From Vandiemenella viatica (lineage: Eukaryota; Arthropoda; Insecta; Orthoptera; Morabidae), in contig CM061914.1 in assembly GCA_031002005.1 (NCBI GenBank), positions 17,222,148-17,286,147 of the forward strand: a stretch of DNA of 64,000 bases. Reading direction: 5' to 3'. Numbering within the stretch: position 1 is the first letter of the stretch; every line of letters starts with the position of its first letter. Below the pieces are notes generated by a model, which saw only the letters and a program-made list of their open reading frames with translations, was not told where the DNA came from and ran no database searches. The translations under genes and the position numbers were made by a program. Positions 1 through 10,239 of the stretch are shown here, one piece after another.

Positions 1-1
1 G

Positions 2-1219
2 TCACCATTGTCGCCGGTGGTCGCCGATCTATTCATGGAAGATTTCGAAGATAAGGCGATCGAAAGTTTCAGCCTTAAGCCGACTTGCTACTATCGCTAT
101 GTGGACGACACTTTTGTTATTTGGCCACATAGCATTCACAGTCTTTACGAATTCCTAGAACATCTGAACGGAATTCACCCAAACATACAGTTTACGATGG
201 AGCTGAAGAAGGATGGCAGCCTGCCCTTCTTGGACATCTTGATTCGACGGAGGCCAGATGGAAGCCTTTCACATAGTGTGTACCGAAAACCTACACACAC
301 AGACTGCTATTTACAAGCTACGAGCTTCCACCACCCAGCACAGAAGACCACAGTGCTGCAGACTTTGGTGCACAGGGCCAGGAAAATTTCCGACGCGGAA
401 TCCCTGCCGTCTGAGTTCGAACATCTTCGCAATACTTTCAGGAGGAATGGTTATTCCGAACGTGAAATAGAGCGGTCGATTAGAAGAAAGGCACACAAAC
501 GCCCAGCTGACCCAGATGTTCAGCCCGTAGCCCTGGCCTTTATTCCATACTCAGGCAACATCTCGGGAAAAATAGGCAGGATTTTGGCCCGGCATGGAAT
601 CAAGAGCGTATTTCGTCCCCCTCCCAAGATTCGGGACTACCTCCGGCCTGTGAAGGATGACTTGGGTTTGACGACTCCAGGGGTTTACAGCATACCTTGC
701 CAGTGCGGCAAGAATTACATTGGTCAGACGATCCGGAACATCAAGGTTCGGGTGGCAGAACATGAACGCAACATCCGCATGTTTCAGATAGATAAATCAG
801 CGGTCGCCCAGCATGTTATTGAAAACGGCCACAAGATGGACTTCGGCAATGTAAAGGTGCTGGCCAAGTGTTCCTTATATTGGGAGTCAGTCATCAAGGA
901 AGCAATAGAAATACGGCTGAACAACAACACGGTCTACAGGGACACGGGTTTATGGCTCAGTGATGCGTGGAAGCCGGCTCTGTCCCTTCTGAAACATTCA
1001 CCCTGTGATCAGAGAGGTAGCGGGGCGCCGACGGGAAATGTTTACGGCCCGCCGGGGTTGGCCGGGACCGACGCTCCACCAGCCAATCAACGACAAGCGC
1101 AAAACGGCAGCCGCGGGACGGAGCGAGGGGAGGGGAGTGGCCAGGCCTTAAAAGGGTGCGCGGAGGCCAGACACTGTCAGTGCAGCGCCGGTACTCCCTG
1201 CAGCACACATCTAACCTGA
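2..1219 (+). CDS. Penelope-like element RT / GIY-YIG endonuclease (5' end beyond window)
   Basis: This is the C-terminal half of a Penelope-like retroelement polyprotein. The frame is open at the left edge, so the start is missing; the first residues read SPLSPVVADLFME, a typical PLE reverse-transcriptase segment. Counting from base 8, the catalytic YVDD box is at residues 31-34. A GIY-YIG endonuclease domain runs from about residue 225 (GVYSIPCQCGKNYIG) to about 303, with R, H and E residues in the usual order. After about residue 330 the frame reads on into GC-rich flanking DNA that looks like the element's terminal repeat (pLTR), so the true protein probably ends near base 1000. The protein primes cDNA synthesis at a nicked target. 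No frameshift is seen in the visible part, so the copy may be young. Confidence 0.92.
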   Translation, partial: SPLSPVVADLFMEDFEDKAIESFSLKPTCYYRYVDDTFVIWPHSIHSLYEFLEHLNGIHPNIQFTMELKKDGSLPFLDILIRRRPDGSLSHSVYRKPTHTDCYLQATSFHHPAQKTTVLQTLVHRARKISDAESLPSEFEHLRNTFRRNGYSEREIERSIRRKAHKRPADPDVQPVALAFIPYSGNISGKIGRILARHGIKSVFRPPPKIRDYLRPVKDDLGLTTPGVYSIPCQCGKNYIGQTIRNIKVRVAEHERNIRMFQIDKSAVAQHVIENGHKMDFGNVKVLAKCSLYWESVIKEAIEIRLNNNTVYRDTGLWLSDAWKPALSLLKHSPCDQRGSGAPTGNVYGPPGLAGTDAPPANQRQAQNGSRGTERGEGSGQALKGCAEARHCQCSAGTPCSTHLT

Positions 1220-1380
1220 AGATGGCGGCAGAGCCAGCCGCCAAAAGCTCGTTGTCTCTCTTCAACAACATATGGCGGAAAACCTGCGAAGACTATATTT
1301 TATTGTGTTCTAGTTTAGTATTGTTTTCTAGTATTGTGTTTTAAATATAGTCTCAGTGTAAAGGCTGATTAAATAATAAA
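1000..1380 (+). mobile_element. Terminal (pLTR-like) segment of the first PLE
   Basis: GC-rich sequence downstream of the RT/GIY-YIG ORF. It shares its order of parts with the opposite-strand PLE insertion at 1388-1660: a CCAATCA-type motif, a TATA-like or TTAAAA stretch, then a hammerhead-like motif (1212-1254). The right edge is set only by the start of AT-rich DNA and is approximate. Confidence 0.6.
1212..1254 (+). ncRNA. Degenerate hammerhead ribozyme motif in PLE
   Basis: CTGAAGA (1216-1222) is followed by a perfect 6-bp stem II (GGCGGC 1224-1229 with GCCGCC 1237-1242) around a 7-nt loop, AGAGCCA. The core then reads AAAA where GAAA is required (1243-1246), followed by GCTC and the expected cleavage point after 1250. 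A 4-bp stem I (TAAC 1212-1215 with GTTG 1251-1254) can form. The G-to-A change in the core predicts loss or severe loss of self-cleavage. Minimal hammerheads with a very short stem III are known from PLEs. Confidence 0.7.
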
Positions 1381-1387
1381 TATGTGA

Positions 1388-1660
1388 AATAAATAACTCT
1401 TGGGTTTTCTGCCGGTTAATATATTTATTTGGATCTTTTAACGACGTTTCGGCAACTGCCATCGTTGCCTTCATCAGGTTAAATCTCACTTGCAAGGACA
1501 AGACACGACTGACTCGCGAGCCAGTCCTGGCTCCTATTTATAGCCTGTTGTCAAGGGAAGCTTCACGCTGCTCTTTGATTGGTCGGCGGTGAACACGGCC
1601 ATAGACGGGGTCAAACCAGTTTGGTTGCATCAACAATACGCCGGGAAAAACTAAAATGTC
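1388..1660 (-). mobile_element. Short PLE-derived insertion carrying an intact hammerhead, with 15-bp TSD
   Basis: A 273-bp insertion is bounded by a perfect 15-bp duplication, ATAATAAATATGTGA, at 1373-1387 and 1661-1675. Read on the minus strand it carries a CCAATCA-type motif, a TATA box (CTATAAATAGG, about 1534-1544), and about 60 bp later a complete hammerhead ribozyme. It has no ORF. It looks like a lone PLE terminal unit (pLTR), or a small non-autonomous element mobilised by a PLE. Confidence 0.75.
1437..1483 (-). ncRNA. Hammerhead ribozyme (intact core)
   Basis: Read on the minus strand: stem I TTTAAC, core CTGATGA, stem II GGCAAC, 7-nt loop GATGGCA, stem II GTTGCC, core GAAA, minimal palindromic stem III, then GTC and stem I' GTTAAA. 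Stem I (6/6) and stem II (6/6) pair perfectly and every catalytic core position is conserved. The architecture matches type I minimal hammerheads known from Penelope-like elements. Cleavage is predicted just after GTC, between the GAAACGTC and GTTAAA blocks. Confidence 0.88.
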
Positions 1661-1852
1661 ATAATAAATATGTGATTCAAATAAATAAGAACGTTATAAT
1701 TTTCTTAATAATTGATTATAATAAAAAATATGTAAAATAAATTATTATTTATTTAATAAAACCTTATAAACCTATTTTTATGACAGCGTAGTCGAAACGA
1801 CGAAGGTTAGTAATAAGCGTTGAAAAATAAGGTTAGTGATCTAGGGTTAAAG

Positions 1853-1990
1853 GCAGCATCCCGGCATTCACCTGGAGTGATTTGGGGAAACCATGGAAAA
1901 CCAAAATCTGGATGCCCGGATGGGGATTTGAATCCGCGTCCTCCCAAATGCGAGGCCAGTACGTTAACCGTTCACCCACCACGCTTGGTC
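1853..1990 (-). repeat. tRNA-derived SINE, family A (5' part)
   Basis: Antisense copy of a SINE present six times in the window. The right end (minus-strand 5' end) holds the tRNA-like head with a B-box (GATTTGAATCC on the plus strand). The body, GGAGTGATTTGGGGAAACC, is shared with copies at 9.5, 19.8, 31.1, 53.3 and 55.7 kb. The poly-A side is missing here, so the copy is truncated. Confidence 0.75.
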
Positions 1991-2460
1991 ATATCTTAGT
2001 AATTTGTGACAGATATTTTTTGTTATACATCTCTCCCAAAATTTGGTAGGCTATTTGCAGTTTCTGCATCCTTTCCCAAATAGATTCCTTTGCAATAATT
2101 TTGATAAATTTCTTCCAAATTTATTTATTGTTCATGTTAATAGAAGGTTCTCTTTTGTTATATATATTCATTTTACCACTGCCTGCAATATGTACTCCTA
2201 TATATATCGTCTTAGTGTTTTCTGACATATCAACAGTTCACTCCCTCCCCCACCCTGCCTTTCACTGCTGAGCCAGTCATTAGGTGAATTTCTGTGTGTG
2301 CAGACCTCCCAAACCGAATTGCTCATTCTCTTCCCTACTAGATGAAAAAAGGTTTTAAACCAAGATTTTGTATTGGTATTGTTGTGTATAAATACTAAAA
2401 AAAGATGTGCTTTAACTCTGACTACAACAAAACTAAGTATAGTCCATAGATAACCATAAC
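1991..2460. other. AT-rich interval without recognised gene
   Basis: Low-complexity AT-rich DNA between the SINE and the Pao retrotransposon. I see no conserved coding segment. It may hold the 3' UTR or LTR remains of the Pao element, but no matching LTR partner was found. Confidence 0.4.
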
Positions 2461-2467
2461 ATTGCTC

Positions 2468-3180
2468 TTAATCTCCGACATCCTCCCCACTCTGGTCAAT
2501 CTCCAGAGGAATGACCAGCTGGACAGGCCTGGTGATTAGTTTTCTTTCTGGCGTAGACAGGACAACAGTTCGTATGATGCCATCTCTTCCGGTGTTCAAC
2601 TGATGAACTCTTGCCCTTTTCCACACATGATGTGGACGCACATCTTCCTGAAGGACGACATCATCTCCTACCTTTAATTCTGCTGATTTTCCCTTGGGTT
2701 GTTCCACCTTGTGGAAGCTTTGAAGGAGCAACAAGTACTCCTTACTCCACTGCTTCCAAAAGTGTTCTGCCAGCTGCTGCTGCAACCTGAACTCCTTTAC
2801 TGCCATACTGGTTGTGGGTTCTGGTCCCGTGGGCAATGATGTAAGCCGCCCTCCGACCAGGAAGTGAGACGAGTAAATACGTCTCTGTATTCATCGTCTT
2901 GCGTCAGTGGTCTGGAGTGAAGTGCGGCTTCAATACTAGTAAGTACCGTCTGCAGACCTTCCATATCTATCATGGAACGTCCAAGCACCTTTCGCAGACA
3001 GCGTTTGGTGCAACCAACCATTCATTCCCACCATCCTCCCCACCAAGCTGCACGTGGCGCAATAAATTTCCAAGTTGCTGAGCGAGATGCTGACGAGTTC
3101 TCTTTGCTGACAGTGCTGCCCATACATCCACCAGTTCCCTATTAGCGGTGTGAAAGGCTAGAGCATTGTCACTATAAATT
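2468..3180 (-). pseudogene. BEL/Pao retrotransposon, integrase C-terminal part
   Basis: Three overlapping minus-strand frames (3180-2970, 3021-2797, 2836-2468) together encode the distal half of a Pao integrase. They carry the second DDE aspartate region (YSDNALAFHTANRELVDVW), the middle region, and the C-terminal DUF5641-like domain (KVGDDVVLQEDVRPHHVWK). Frame changes near 3000 and 2815 show that it is dead. The upstream part of the same integrase is at 6060-6556; the two are separated by the DNA transposon at 3181-6059. Confidence 0.85.
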
Positions 3181-6059
3181 CTGGGGCTTAGAATCATAAC
3201 GACGTATCTAAAAAATGTGTGTTTTGAGAAAAAGGCAAAAGAAGTTTTACATTTGTTGAAACACTACCATTGTTACCATCTAAGGTTAAGCTGCTTGTAG
3301 CTGTGATACCTCATGGTACTTAGAACGTATTCACATAATTCCAACAATTTATAATCTGTAACAATAGGTACTGCAGAACAAAAGAGTGAACAATGTCGCA
3401 GATACGTTGTTTTGACTTTAAACGTCTTGGTGGTCTGGGTAGTTACGTCATATAGAGTTGTAATTACAAAACCAAACAATGCACTCTTTAAAAGAATTTA
3501 TTTTGTTTTAATTTTGATTAATACTATTAAACAATTTATTTTAGACATTTTAAAGTATTTCACAGTGCTTCGCGAGTTACATGGGACATAATTAGGCCGT
3601 CTTTCGTCTTTAAACACTGCATAAAGAAAATTGCAATAACAGAATGGCAAAAAAAAAAAATATGAGAATCCCAACACACATATTTATAAAATTGTCAATG
3701 AGAGAGTTGGAAAGACCTTAATTATATATATATATTATTACACTTTGGTCACTATCGTCATCAGCAGTTGTTTCTGTTCCTTCGTCAACTGCAGTAGGCT
3801 TGCCTACAATTAATGACTTGTAAAAGAGGTGATACTGCTTGGGTATGATTCCCATATTGCACAGATCTAGGAAGTCCTTGAGCTTATCTTTCTGTATTGG
3901 AATTGGAGAGGAATATGCTGGCTTAAACGTTAAAGATTCTTACAGCCTTGTTTTAGTTCTGCGGGATATTCGAATATTTTAAATTCTCCAGTAGTATGGT
4001 TGTATTTAAAGTAAATACAGTCAGCCTTCTTTCAATACCATACAGAAAACACTATCTTCAGCCAATTAACATTATTTTCGTCACTATCAACATTTCTGTA
4101 TTTTATCATGAAGCGTCTCAGTTCTGGGAAATTTAATACATCATTCTGCTGAACTTCAATGACATGATATTTTTATTTGTCATTCTCATGGCAGTGAACC
4201 ATCCTGATGGATCAAAGATATCCAACAGTTTTCTCTCTCTCTCTCTCTATCAAGGCATGAACAAAGTCACACTCCATTTGCGAGTGACCTGGCACTAAAA
4301 ACATTGATTTATAACAGGGATATCAAGGTGCTTAACAGCATACAGGAACATACCAGACACATTTGCATTTCTATTTTGCCCTCCACACGTATCATAAAAG
4401 AAGTTCCAATCTTTCCCATCTGCATTTTGTTCTAAATAATTGAATAAGCATGAAGAAATTTCTCTAAATCCACATTTGGCGGTCCTTTCACTCCACATGC
4501 CAAATGCAGCTTCTCTTGAAGTTGTATTATTTGTCTTTGGAAAGTAGCAGACAGCTTCTAGATCAAATTAAGCTAAATGAGTTTTCCCTCTTGCAGCTTC
4601 CATCTTGATGTGGTCTTTCAGAGCCCTTGCTAAACACTTACGAGATATACGAGCATTCTGTTCTGAACGGTTAATTTCTTTCTCTCTGACATTCATGTGG
4701 GAGAATCTGTAACACGTATCACACAAATCATTTTTAGGTATATGGAAAGATAGAATAAATTCTGTCTTAGATATTAGTCGATAATAAGTTTCCTTTTCAG
4801 GGGTTGCGTTACCATTTTTGCAAGTTTCCACATACATTTCGTACATTTTTTGAAGATTTAAATCATGCCTAGCATAATGTGAAGGGAGTTTTGGAACGCT
4901 TTTAATGTGAGATCAAATTCTTTCTTTGACAGCATCTGATTTAGCTACTGCTGGTTTTTGACATCCTCTTTCATCTTTGGAAATGATATTGTGCTCATGT
5001 TGTGTTCATTCCTTTTTAACAGAACCTGGCATATGAATGATTCAGTCAAATCAAGTGTAGTGAGAAAGAATGATTGGCAAACCTAAAACTTTACACCATC
5101 TTTGGTTAGAAAGTATTAATTTGTAAATTTTCTCCAGGACGAGCCCTCAGAAGTCCTAGTACTTTGCTTATCCATCTTTTCTAAAAGAGAACTGACGTAC
5201 AAACGCTGCCTGTTTATATCACCTAGATTCCAAAATTGTTGGTGTATTTTTAATCTGTCAGCCTCAGTAAAATTAAAGCTGCACTTTCTTGAGCACTTTG
5301 AACAATCTTTTGGTTTAACTGACTGCCCAGGAACATATTTGCCTTTGCAAGAATAATACGGTTCCCCAGACTGCCGTTTAATTTTTCTATCAATTTTCTT
5401 CCATTTCTCAGGCTGAGCCATTCATCTGCATTTTACTTTTATCTCATTCTCTACTTCAATGTTACGAGCAAGTCTGTACTATTATTGCCAGTTTTAGGTC
5501 CAGCTTCACCTAAAAAACCGAACTGATTGGTTCTTTCTTGTAAGAAAACATTTTGATTGTCAATATCGATTGTTTGTGCTTCAATATTTGGCCGAGGTGG
5601 AATATTTAAAGATTTCTGAAGAAATGATAGAGGGTGATCTGGAAAAAAATAAACAACGATTTACCTAGGGAATGTCATGAAGAATCGAATAATGAATAAA
5701 TACTGTTAATAATTTATGACGTGTGCATTAAATTAAGGTAAAAGCACTCATATCTGACAAATTTTTGTAGAAGAAATCCTACTCGCAACGTTTTTCCTTT
5801 ATAATATCTGGAGATACGCTCTTTTGTCACTGAACAAGACAGTACTGCAAAGGGAGCCGAAATGACGCAAAAGGCAATACATCATTTTCACACAAACACT
5901 AAAGTGAAATTGTAGATACGCTACACATTATGTCTGGAACGGTTAAAGATAGGAATCCCAGTGTTTTTCCATTGGATAGATTGGTTCTTCACAATAATAG
6001 TGGTGTAAATATGTCAAAATGGCCAATTTTGTAGATACGCTGTTACGACTAAGCCCCCG
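3181..6059 (-). mobile_element. DNA transposon with ~33-bp TIRs and AATT duplication, of no class I can name
   Basis: The element is 2,879 bp. The left terminus reads CTGGGGCTTAGAATCATAAC and the right terminus, reverse-complemented, reads CGGGGGCTTAGTCGTAACAG; both continue into GCGTATCTA/ACGTATCTA and an A-rich run. It is flanked by AATT (3177-3180 and 6060-6063). Removing it together with one AATT restores a continuous Pao integrase reading IPHTI then YSDNA, so both boundaries are exact. Subterminal GATACGC/GATACGT motifs recur near 3398, 5812, 5913 and 6031. Inside are minus-strand remnants of one protein (see next entry). Confidence 0.85.
4190..5640 (-). pseudogene. Degenerate transposon protein with D-x-C-G-G-Q-N-R-N motif
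   Basis: Minus-strand fragments in order are: about 5640-5455 (DHPLSFLQKSLNIPPRPN, after a possible acceptor TTTTTTTCCAG); 5421-5116 (cysteine-rich CSKCSRKCSF); 4846-4568 (CDTCYRF, then a basic helix); 4498-4295 (FFYDTCGGQNRNANV); and, after a one-base shift, PGHSQMECDFVHALIE near 4290-4230. The D-x-C-G-G-Q-N and G-H-S-x-M-x-C-D-x-x-H pair is the hallmark of a large set of uncharacterised multicopy arthropod proteins (labelled DUF7869 in some databases, from memory). I infer it is the transposase, with the acidic motifs as a possible RNase H-like active site. Stops and frameshifts show that this copy is inactive. Confidence 0.65.
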
Positions 6060-8042
6060 AATTGTGTGTGGTATGCTACGTCTAGCAACAAATCTCTCCA
6101 AAGCTTGAAGAAATCTTTGAGTAGTCATGTCACTACATAATTCTAGATGTAGAGCTCTAGTTGTCGCACATGTAAAGAGGACGATGTAGGACTTTCTTGT
6201 AGTGTAATCTGCCTTGACGAATAGTGGCCCTGCGAAGTCAATTCCTGTGACCGCGAACGGTCCTGAGGGGTCACGTGTTGCTCAGGTAGTGGAGCTTCTA
6301 TCACTTGTCCACTGCGGTTTCTCACCATTTTACAGGGTAGACAGTGATGCAATACTTTCTTTATAGCCTGGTGCGCTCGTAATATCCAGTACGTCGATCG
6401 AAGTTCAGAAAGTACAATTCGAACTCCCATGTGATGAAGTTGTATGTGAGTGTGCTGGATCAGCAGCTGCATAAAATGGTGGTTTCCATCTGGAATGATT
6501 GGATGCCATTGTTCTCTTGGAAGATCGGCGAACTGCAATCTTCCACCAAGGTGCAAAAGAGCGTCATCCAGATAAGGATTGAAGCATTTGATCCTTGTTC
6601 TGAGCAGTAATTTTGGCAGTGAAGAATTTCATATGTACTATATTTATCCAATAATAATGAGCCCCTACTATTTCTTCTGCAGTTAATTCTCCGTTTTTGT
6701 GATCCTGATGCAGAAGGATATATTTTATTCGGAGAATCCAGGCAGTAACTGGTAGCAATTTCACGTATGAGCTGAATCTTCTGGCGTCTATCGGACTCTC
6801 TAGCATGCTAATTACAAGGACTTGTTGGGCTGCTTTTCGTCTCTCTGGAAGTGAGGCATTGGAGATAACACTGGGGGACCAGGTGCGAGGATCTTCAGTG
6901 AGCCATTGTGGTCTGTTCCACCATATGGATGAAGATTTTAGTTCAGAAACGGAAACTTCACGTGATAGTAGATCTGCTGGGTTACTCTCAGAGTGGCAGT
7001 GCCGACACTGAGCAGGAGTTATGCTCTCCTGTATTTCTGTAACACGATTGGCCACAAATGTCTTCCAGCGATTTGGATCACTACGAATCCAACCTAAGGC
7101 TACCACTGAATCACTCCAGAGCGTAGCGTGCTTAATATCATATTGAGTTGTGTTGCAGAAGTATTTCAGAATGCGTGTGTCCACCAAAGTTGCAAGCAGT
7201 TCAAGTCGTGTCAATTTTACTTTCTTGATGGGAGCAAGTCTATTTTTGCTAAAAATCAATTGAACCGTAACTCTATTATTGATTTCCGTCCTAGAGTACG
7301 GTGCAGCTCCATATGCTCATTCCGATGTGGATGTGAGAGTTACAATTAGTCACTATGTGGCGCGGAATAAACACTCGTGATAGTGATGGAAGTGCTGTCA
7401 CCCACGTATGCCACCGTTGTCCTAAGTCTTTAGGAAAGATGTCATCCCAGCTGATTCCTCTGCTCCAGGTATCTTGAAACAATATTTTTCCAGCCATGGA
7501 GACTGGAGATGCAAAACAAAGCGGATCATAAAATGTGGCTATAGTCTGCATCAGGATTATCTTCGTTGTGGGACCTTCCATTACTTTGTCTGTAAGGACC
7601 TCATGGTTGATGAAAAATGTGTCAGTTGTGGTATTTCCGTCAAGACCCAATACTTGCGTTTTTGCATCGATTTCTCGTCCTTCAGCCATCTATATTCCTT
7701 GCAACTGTGATGAGTTAGAGGCCATTTAGCCATGGGCAAGTGGATTTTTTTCATGAGGGAAGCTCATAGTACAACGATATTGCTTCTACTTCGTTTTGAA
7801 TACCTGCAGCGAAGTCATCGACATATGTGTTCTTATCCAAAAGAGATGCAACATGAGGAAATGTCTCCTTATTATGCTCAGCGAGTTCGCGGAGTGTAGC
7901 TGCAAGCAAGAAGGGACTGAAAGTCAGGCCAAAGGGAAGTCTTCAGAAACGGTATGTCATCACACCACGTGTGGTTTCTTGATGGTCACCATTATCAATT
8001 ACTCGATACCAGAAGAATTTGGTAAACTTTTTGATATCAGCT
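6060..8042 (-). pseudogene. BEL/Pao retrotransposon, RT - RNase H - integrase N-part
   Basis: Read from right to left on the minus strand. RT lies at about 8042-7690, with PFGLTFSPFLLAATLREL and the active-site YVDD near 7815. The RT thumb and connection follow (7689-7291). An RNase H-like stretch (7259-6564) contains ATLWSDSVVALGWI and CRHCHSESNPADLLSR. The H2C2 zinc-binding head of the integrase (6556-6143) contains the H-x-x-H of LHHMGVRIVL and the C-x-x-C of HCLPCKMV. The start of the integrase core (6128-6060) ends at IPHTI. Frameshifts and an internal stop near 7945 show that it is dead. The right end breaks abruptly at about 8042 into RTE LINE sequence, so gag, protease and the RT start are missing. 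Confidence 0.9.
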
Positions 8043-10225
8043 TGAATAATCATTCATTTCCTTCCTCTCCTAGGGATTTAAGAAATTCTGCAGGGATCTC
8101 ATCAATTCCAACTGCCTTATTTGCTTTCAAGTCATTCAGAGCTTTATTAAATTCTGTCCTCAAAACAGGATCTCCTATCATCACTGTTGACATCGCCTTC
8201 CTTTTCTATTACGCTATTGTTCAAGTCATCCCCATCATACAGTTTCTCGATGTATTCCTTCCATCGGTTTGCTCCATCTTCTGAGCTTAAAAGAGGTTCC
8301 CATCGGCAGCTTTAATGTTCATACGCCTTTTCTTCATTTCTCCAAAATTCTGTTTTATCTTTCTATATGCAACATCTACTTTACCTATGATCATTTCCTT
8401 TTCTACTTCACACTTTTCTTGTAGCCATTTTTCTTTTGCTATTTTGCATTTCCTATTTATTTGATTTCTAATTTGCCTATACTGCTCTCTTCCTGCTTCA
8501 TCCTGAGCATTTTTGTGCCTTCTCCTCTGATCCATCAGCTCCCAAATTTCTTCTGTGATCCAAGGTTTTCGGGCAGCTCGTTCCCTAAAGCCTAATATTT
8601 CTTAAACAGCTTTCATTATTACGGTCTTTAATGCATTCCATTCATCCTCGGTTGAGTTCCTTTCAGAGTTACTTCTTAGACCCAAGTCTACCATTTCTGC
8701 AAATTTTTCTCTCGTGCTAGATTGTTTCAGTTTATTCACTTCCAGTCTGTTCTGCTTATACTGCTTCCTTATTCGTTTAAATTTCAGCCTGTACTCCATT
8801 ATTATCAAATTATGGTCAGAGTCTATGTCTGCTCCTGGGTACGCTTTACAGTCTAGAACTTGACTCCTGAATCTCTGTTTGACCATGATATAATCTAGCT
8901 GATATCTGCCTGTATTCCCAGGACGTTTCCAGGTGTATATTCTTCTTGCATGGTTCTTAAACAGTGTGTTTGCCACTACTAGCTTATATCTTTCACAAAA
9001 TTCTAGCAACTTGCTTCCTCGCTCATTTCTTTCTCCTAGAGCAAAATTTCCTACAGTATTCCCCTCTTTTCCTTCTTCCACTATTGTATTCCAATCACTC
9101 ATCATTATTAGATTTTCCTCCCCCTTCACATATTGGATTAATTCTTCAATTTCAGCGTATATTTTTTTCTATTTTTTCGTCAACTTCCTGTGAAGTTGGC
9201 AAATACACTTGTACTAATGTGGTTGGGACGGGCTTAGTTTCTAACCTCATCAAAATAATCCTGTCACTAAACTGTTCATAATAACTCACCCATTTCCCTA
9301 CTTTCTTGTTCATTACAAATCCTACACCAGTGACTCCATTGACAGCTTGTGCGCTAATTATCATGTATAAGCCAGACCAGAAATCCTGTGTGTCCTTCCA
9401 TTTAATCTCACTATTTTTTTTAACTGCTTTACGTCTCTCAACAGCGAGGTCTTTAGAGACGGGAAAGGATGGGGAGCAAGGAATGGGAAGGAATTCGGCC
9501 ATGGCCTTTTTAAGGAAGCATCCCGGCATTTGCCTGGAGTGATTTGGGAAACCATGAAAAACCCAAATCTGGATGCCCGGACGCGGATTCAAACCGCCGT
9601 CCTCCCAAATGCGAGGCCAGAACGCTATCCGTTACACCACCACGCTCGGTAAATCTCACTAATCCCAACAACTTCAAACTTAATTTGTTCCATCTCCCTT
9701 TTTAAATTTTCTAACCTACTTACCCTTTTCAGACTTCTAACATTCCACACTCCGACTCATAGAATGTTTCTATCCATTCTGATGACTCCTCCCTGAGTAG
9801 TCCCCACCCGGAGATCCGATAGGGGGACTACTTCACCTCCGGAATATTTTACCCAGGAAGAAGCCATCATGATCTATGTAATTTGAGAGGATTACATGTC
9901 CTTGGGATACCCTTTGGGTCTTTAATGCAGTGGTTTCCAGTTGCCTTCTGCATCCCCATGCCATTGATCATTTCTGATTCATCCGCCTTTAGGGGCCGTT
10001 TCCAACCCCAAGGGCAAGAGCGTGCCCTGAACCGCTCCCCGCTCTTCCACCCTCCTTTCAGAGGCCGTTGGCAAGCAGGGAGTGATTCCTGATACCTGGA
10101 ATCTTTCAGTCGCCAGAGCCTCGTCCGTGCAAACAGGGTGCCCACGTGAAGGAGAGGTTGACATTTGGTTGGAAAAGGCTAGTATAGCCTCTGCCAAACC
10201 CTTACACCCCAAGCTTAGATTGTCA
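8043..10225 (-). pseudogene. RTE-type LINE fragment (5' region, endonuclease, RT start)
   Basis: The element reads right to left. From 10225 to about 9660 is 5' sequence also seen at 49.7-50.05 kb. The APE-type endonuclease runs from about 9590 to 8602 and is interrupted by a SINE; it contains SDWNTIV and the catalytic D-S-D-H-N block (GADIDSDHNLIIMEY). The linker and RT start (8535-8043) end in the AVGIDEIPAEFLKSLGEE-type motif. The fragment stops exactly where Pao RT begins at about 8042, so the RT catalytic core and 3' end are lost. Encoded proteins of this type are often misnamed craniofacial development protein 2-like. Confidence 0.85.
9414..9651 (-). repeat. SINE family A, antisense, with TSD
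   Basis: A SINE copy inserted into the RTE endonuclease region. The target-site duplication AATCTCACTA occurs at 9404-9413 and 9652-9661. The poly-T on the left is the antisense A tail. The tRNA-like head is on the right, with the B-box-like GATTCAAACCG. It was clearly added after the LINE. Confidence 0.88.
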
Positions 10226-10239
10226 AATAAATAATGCAG

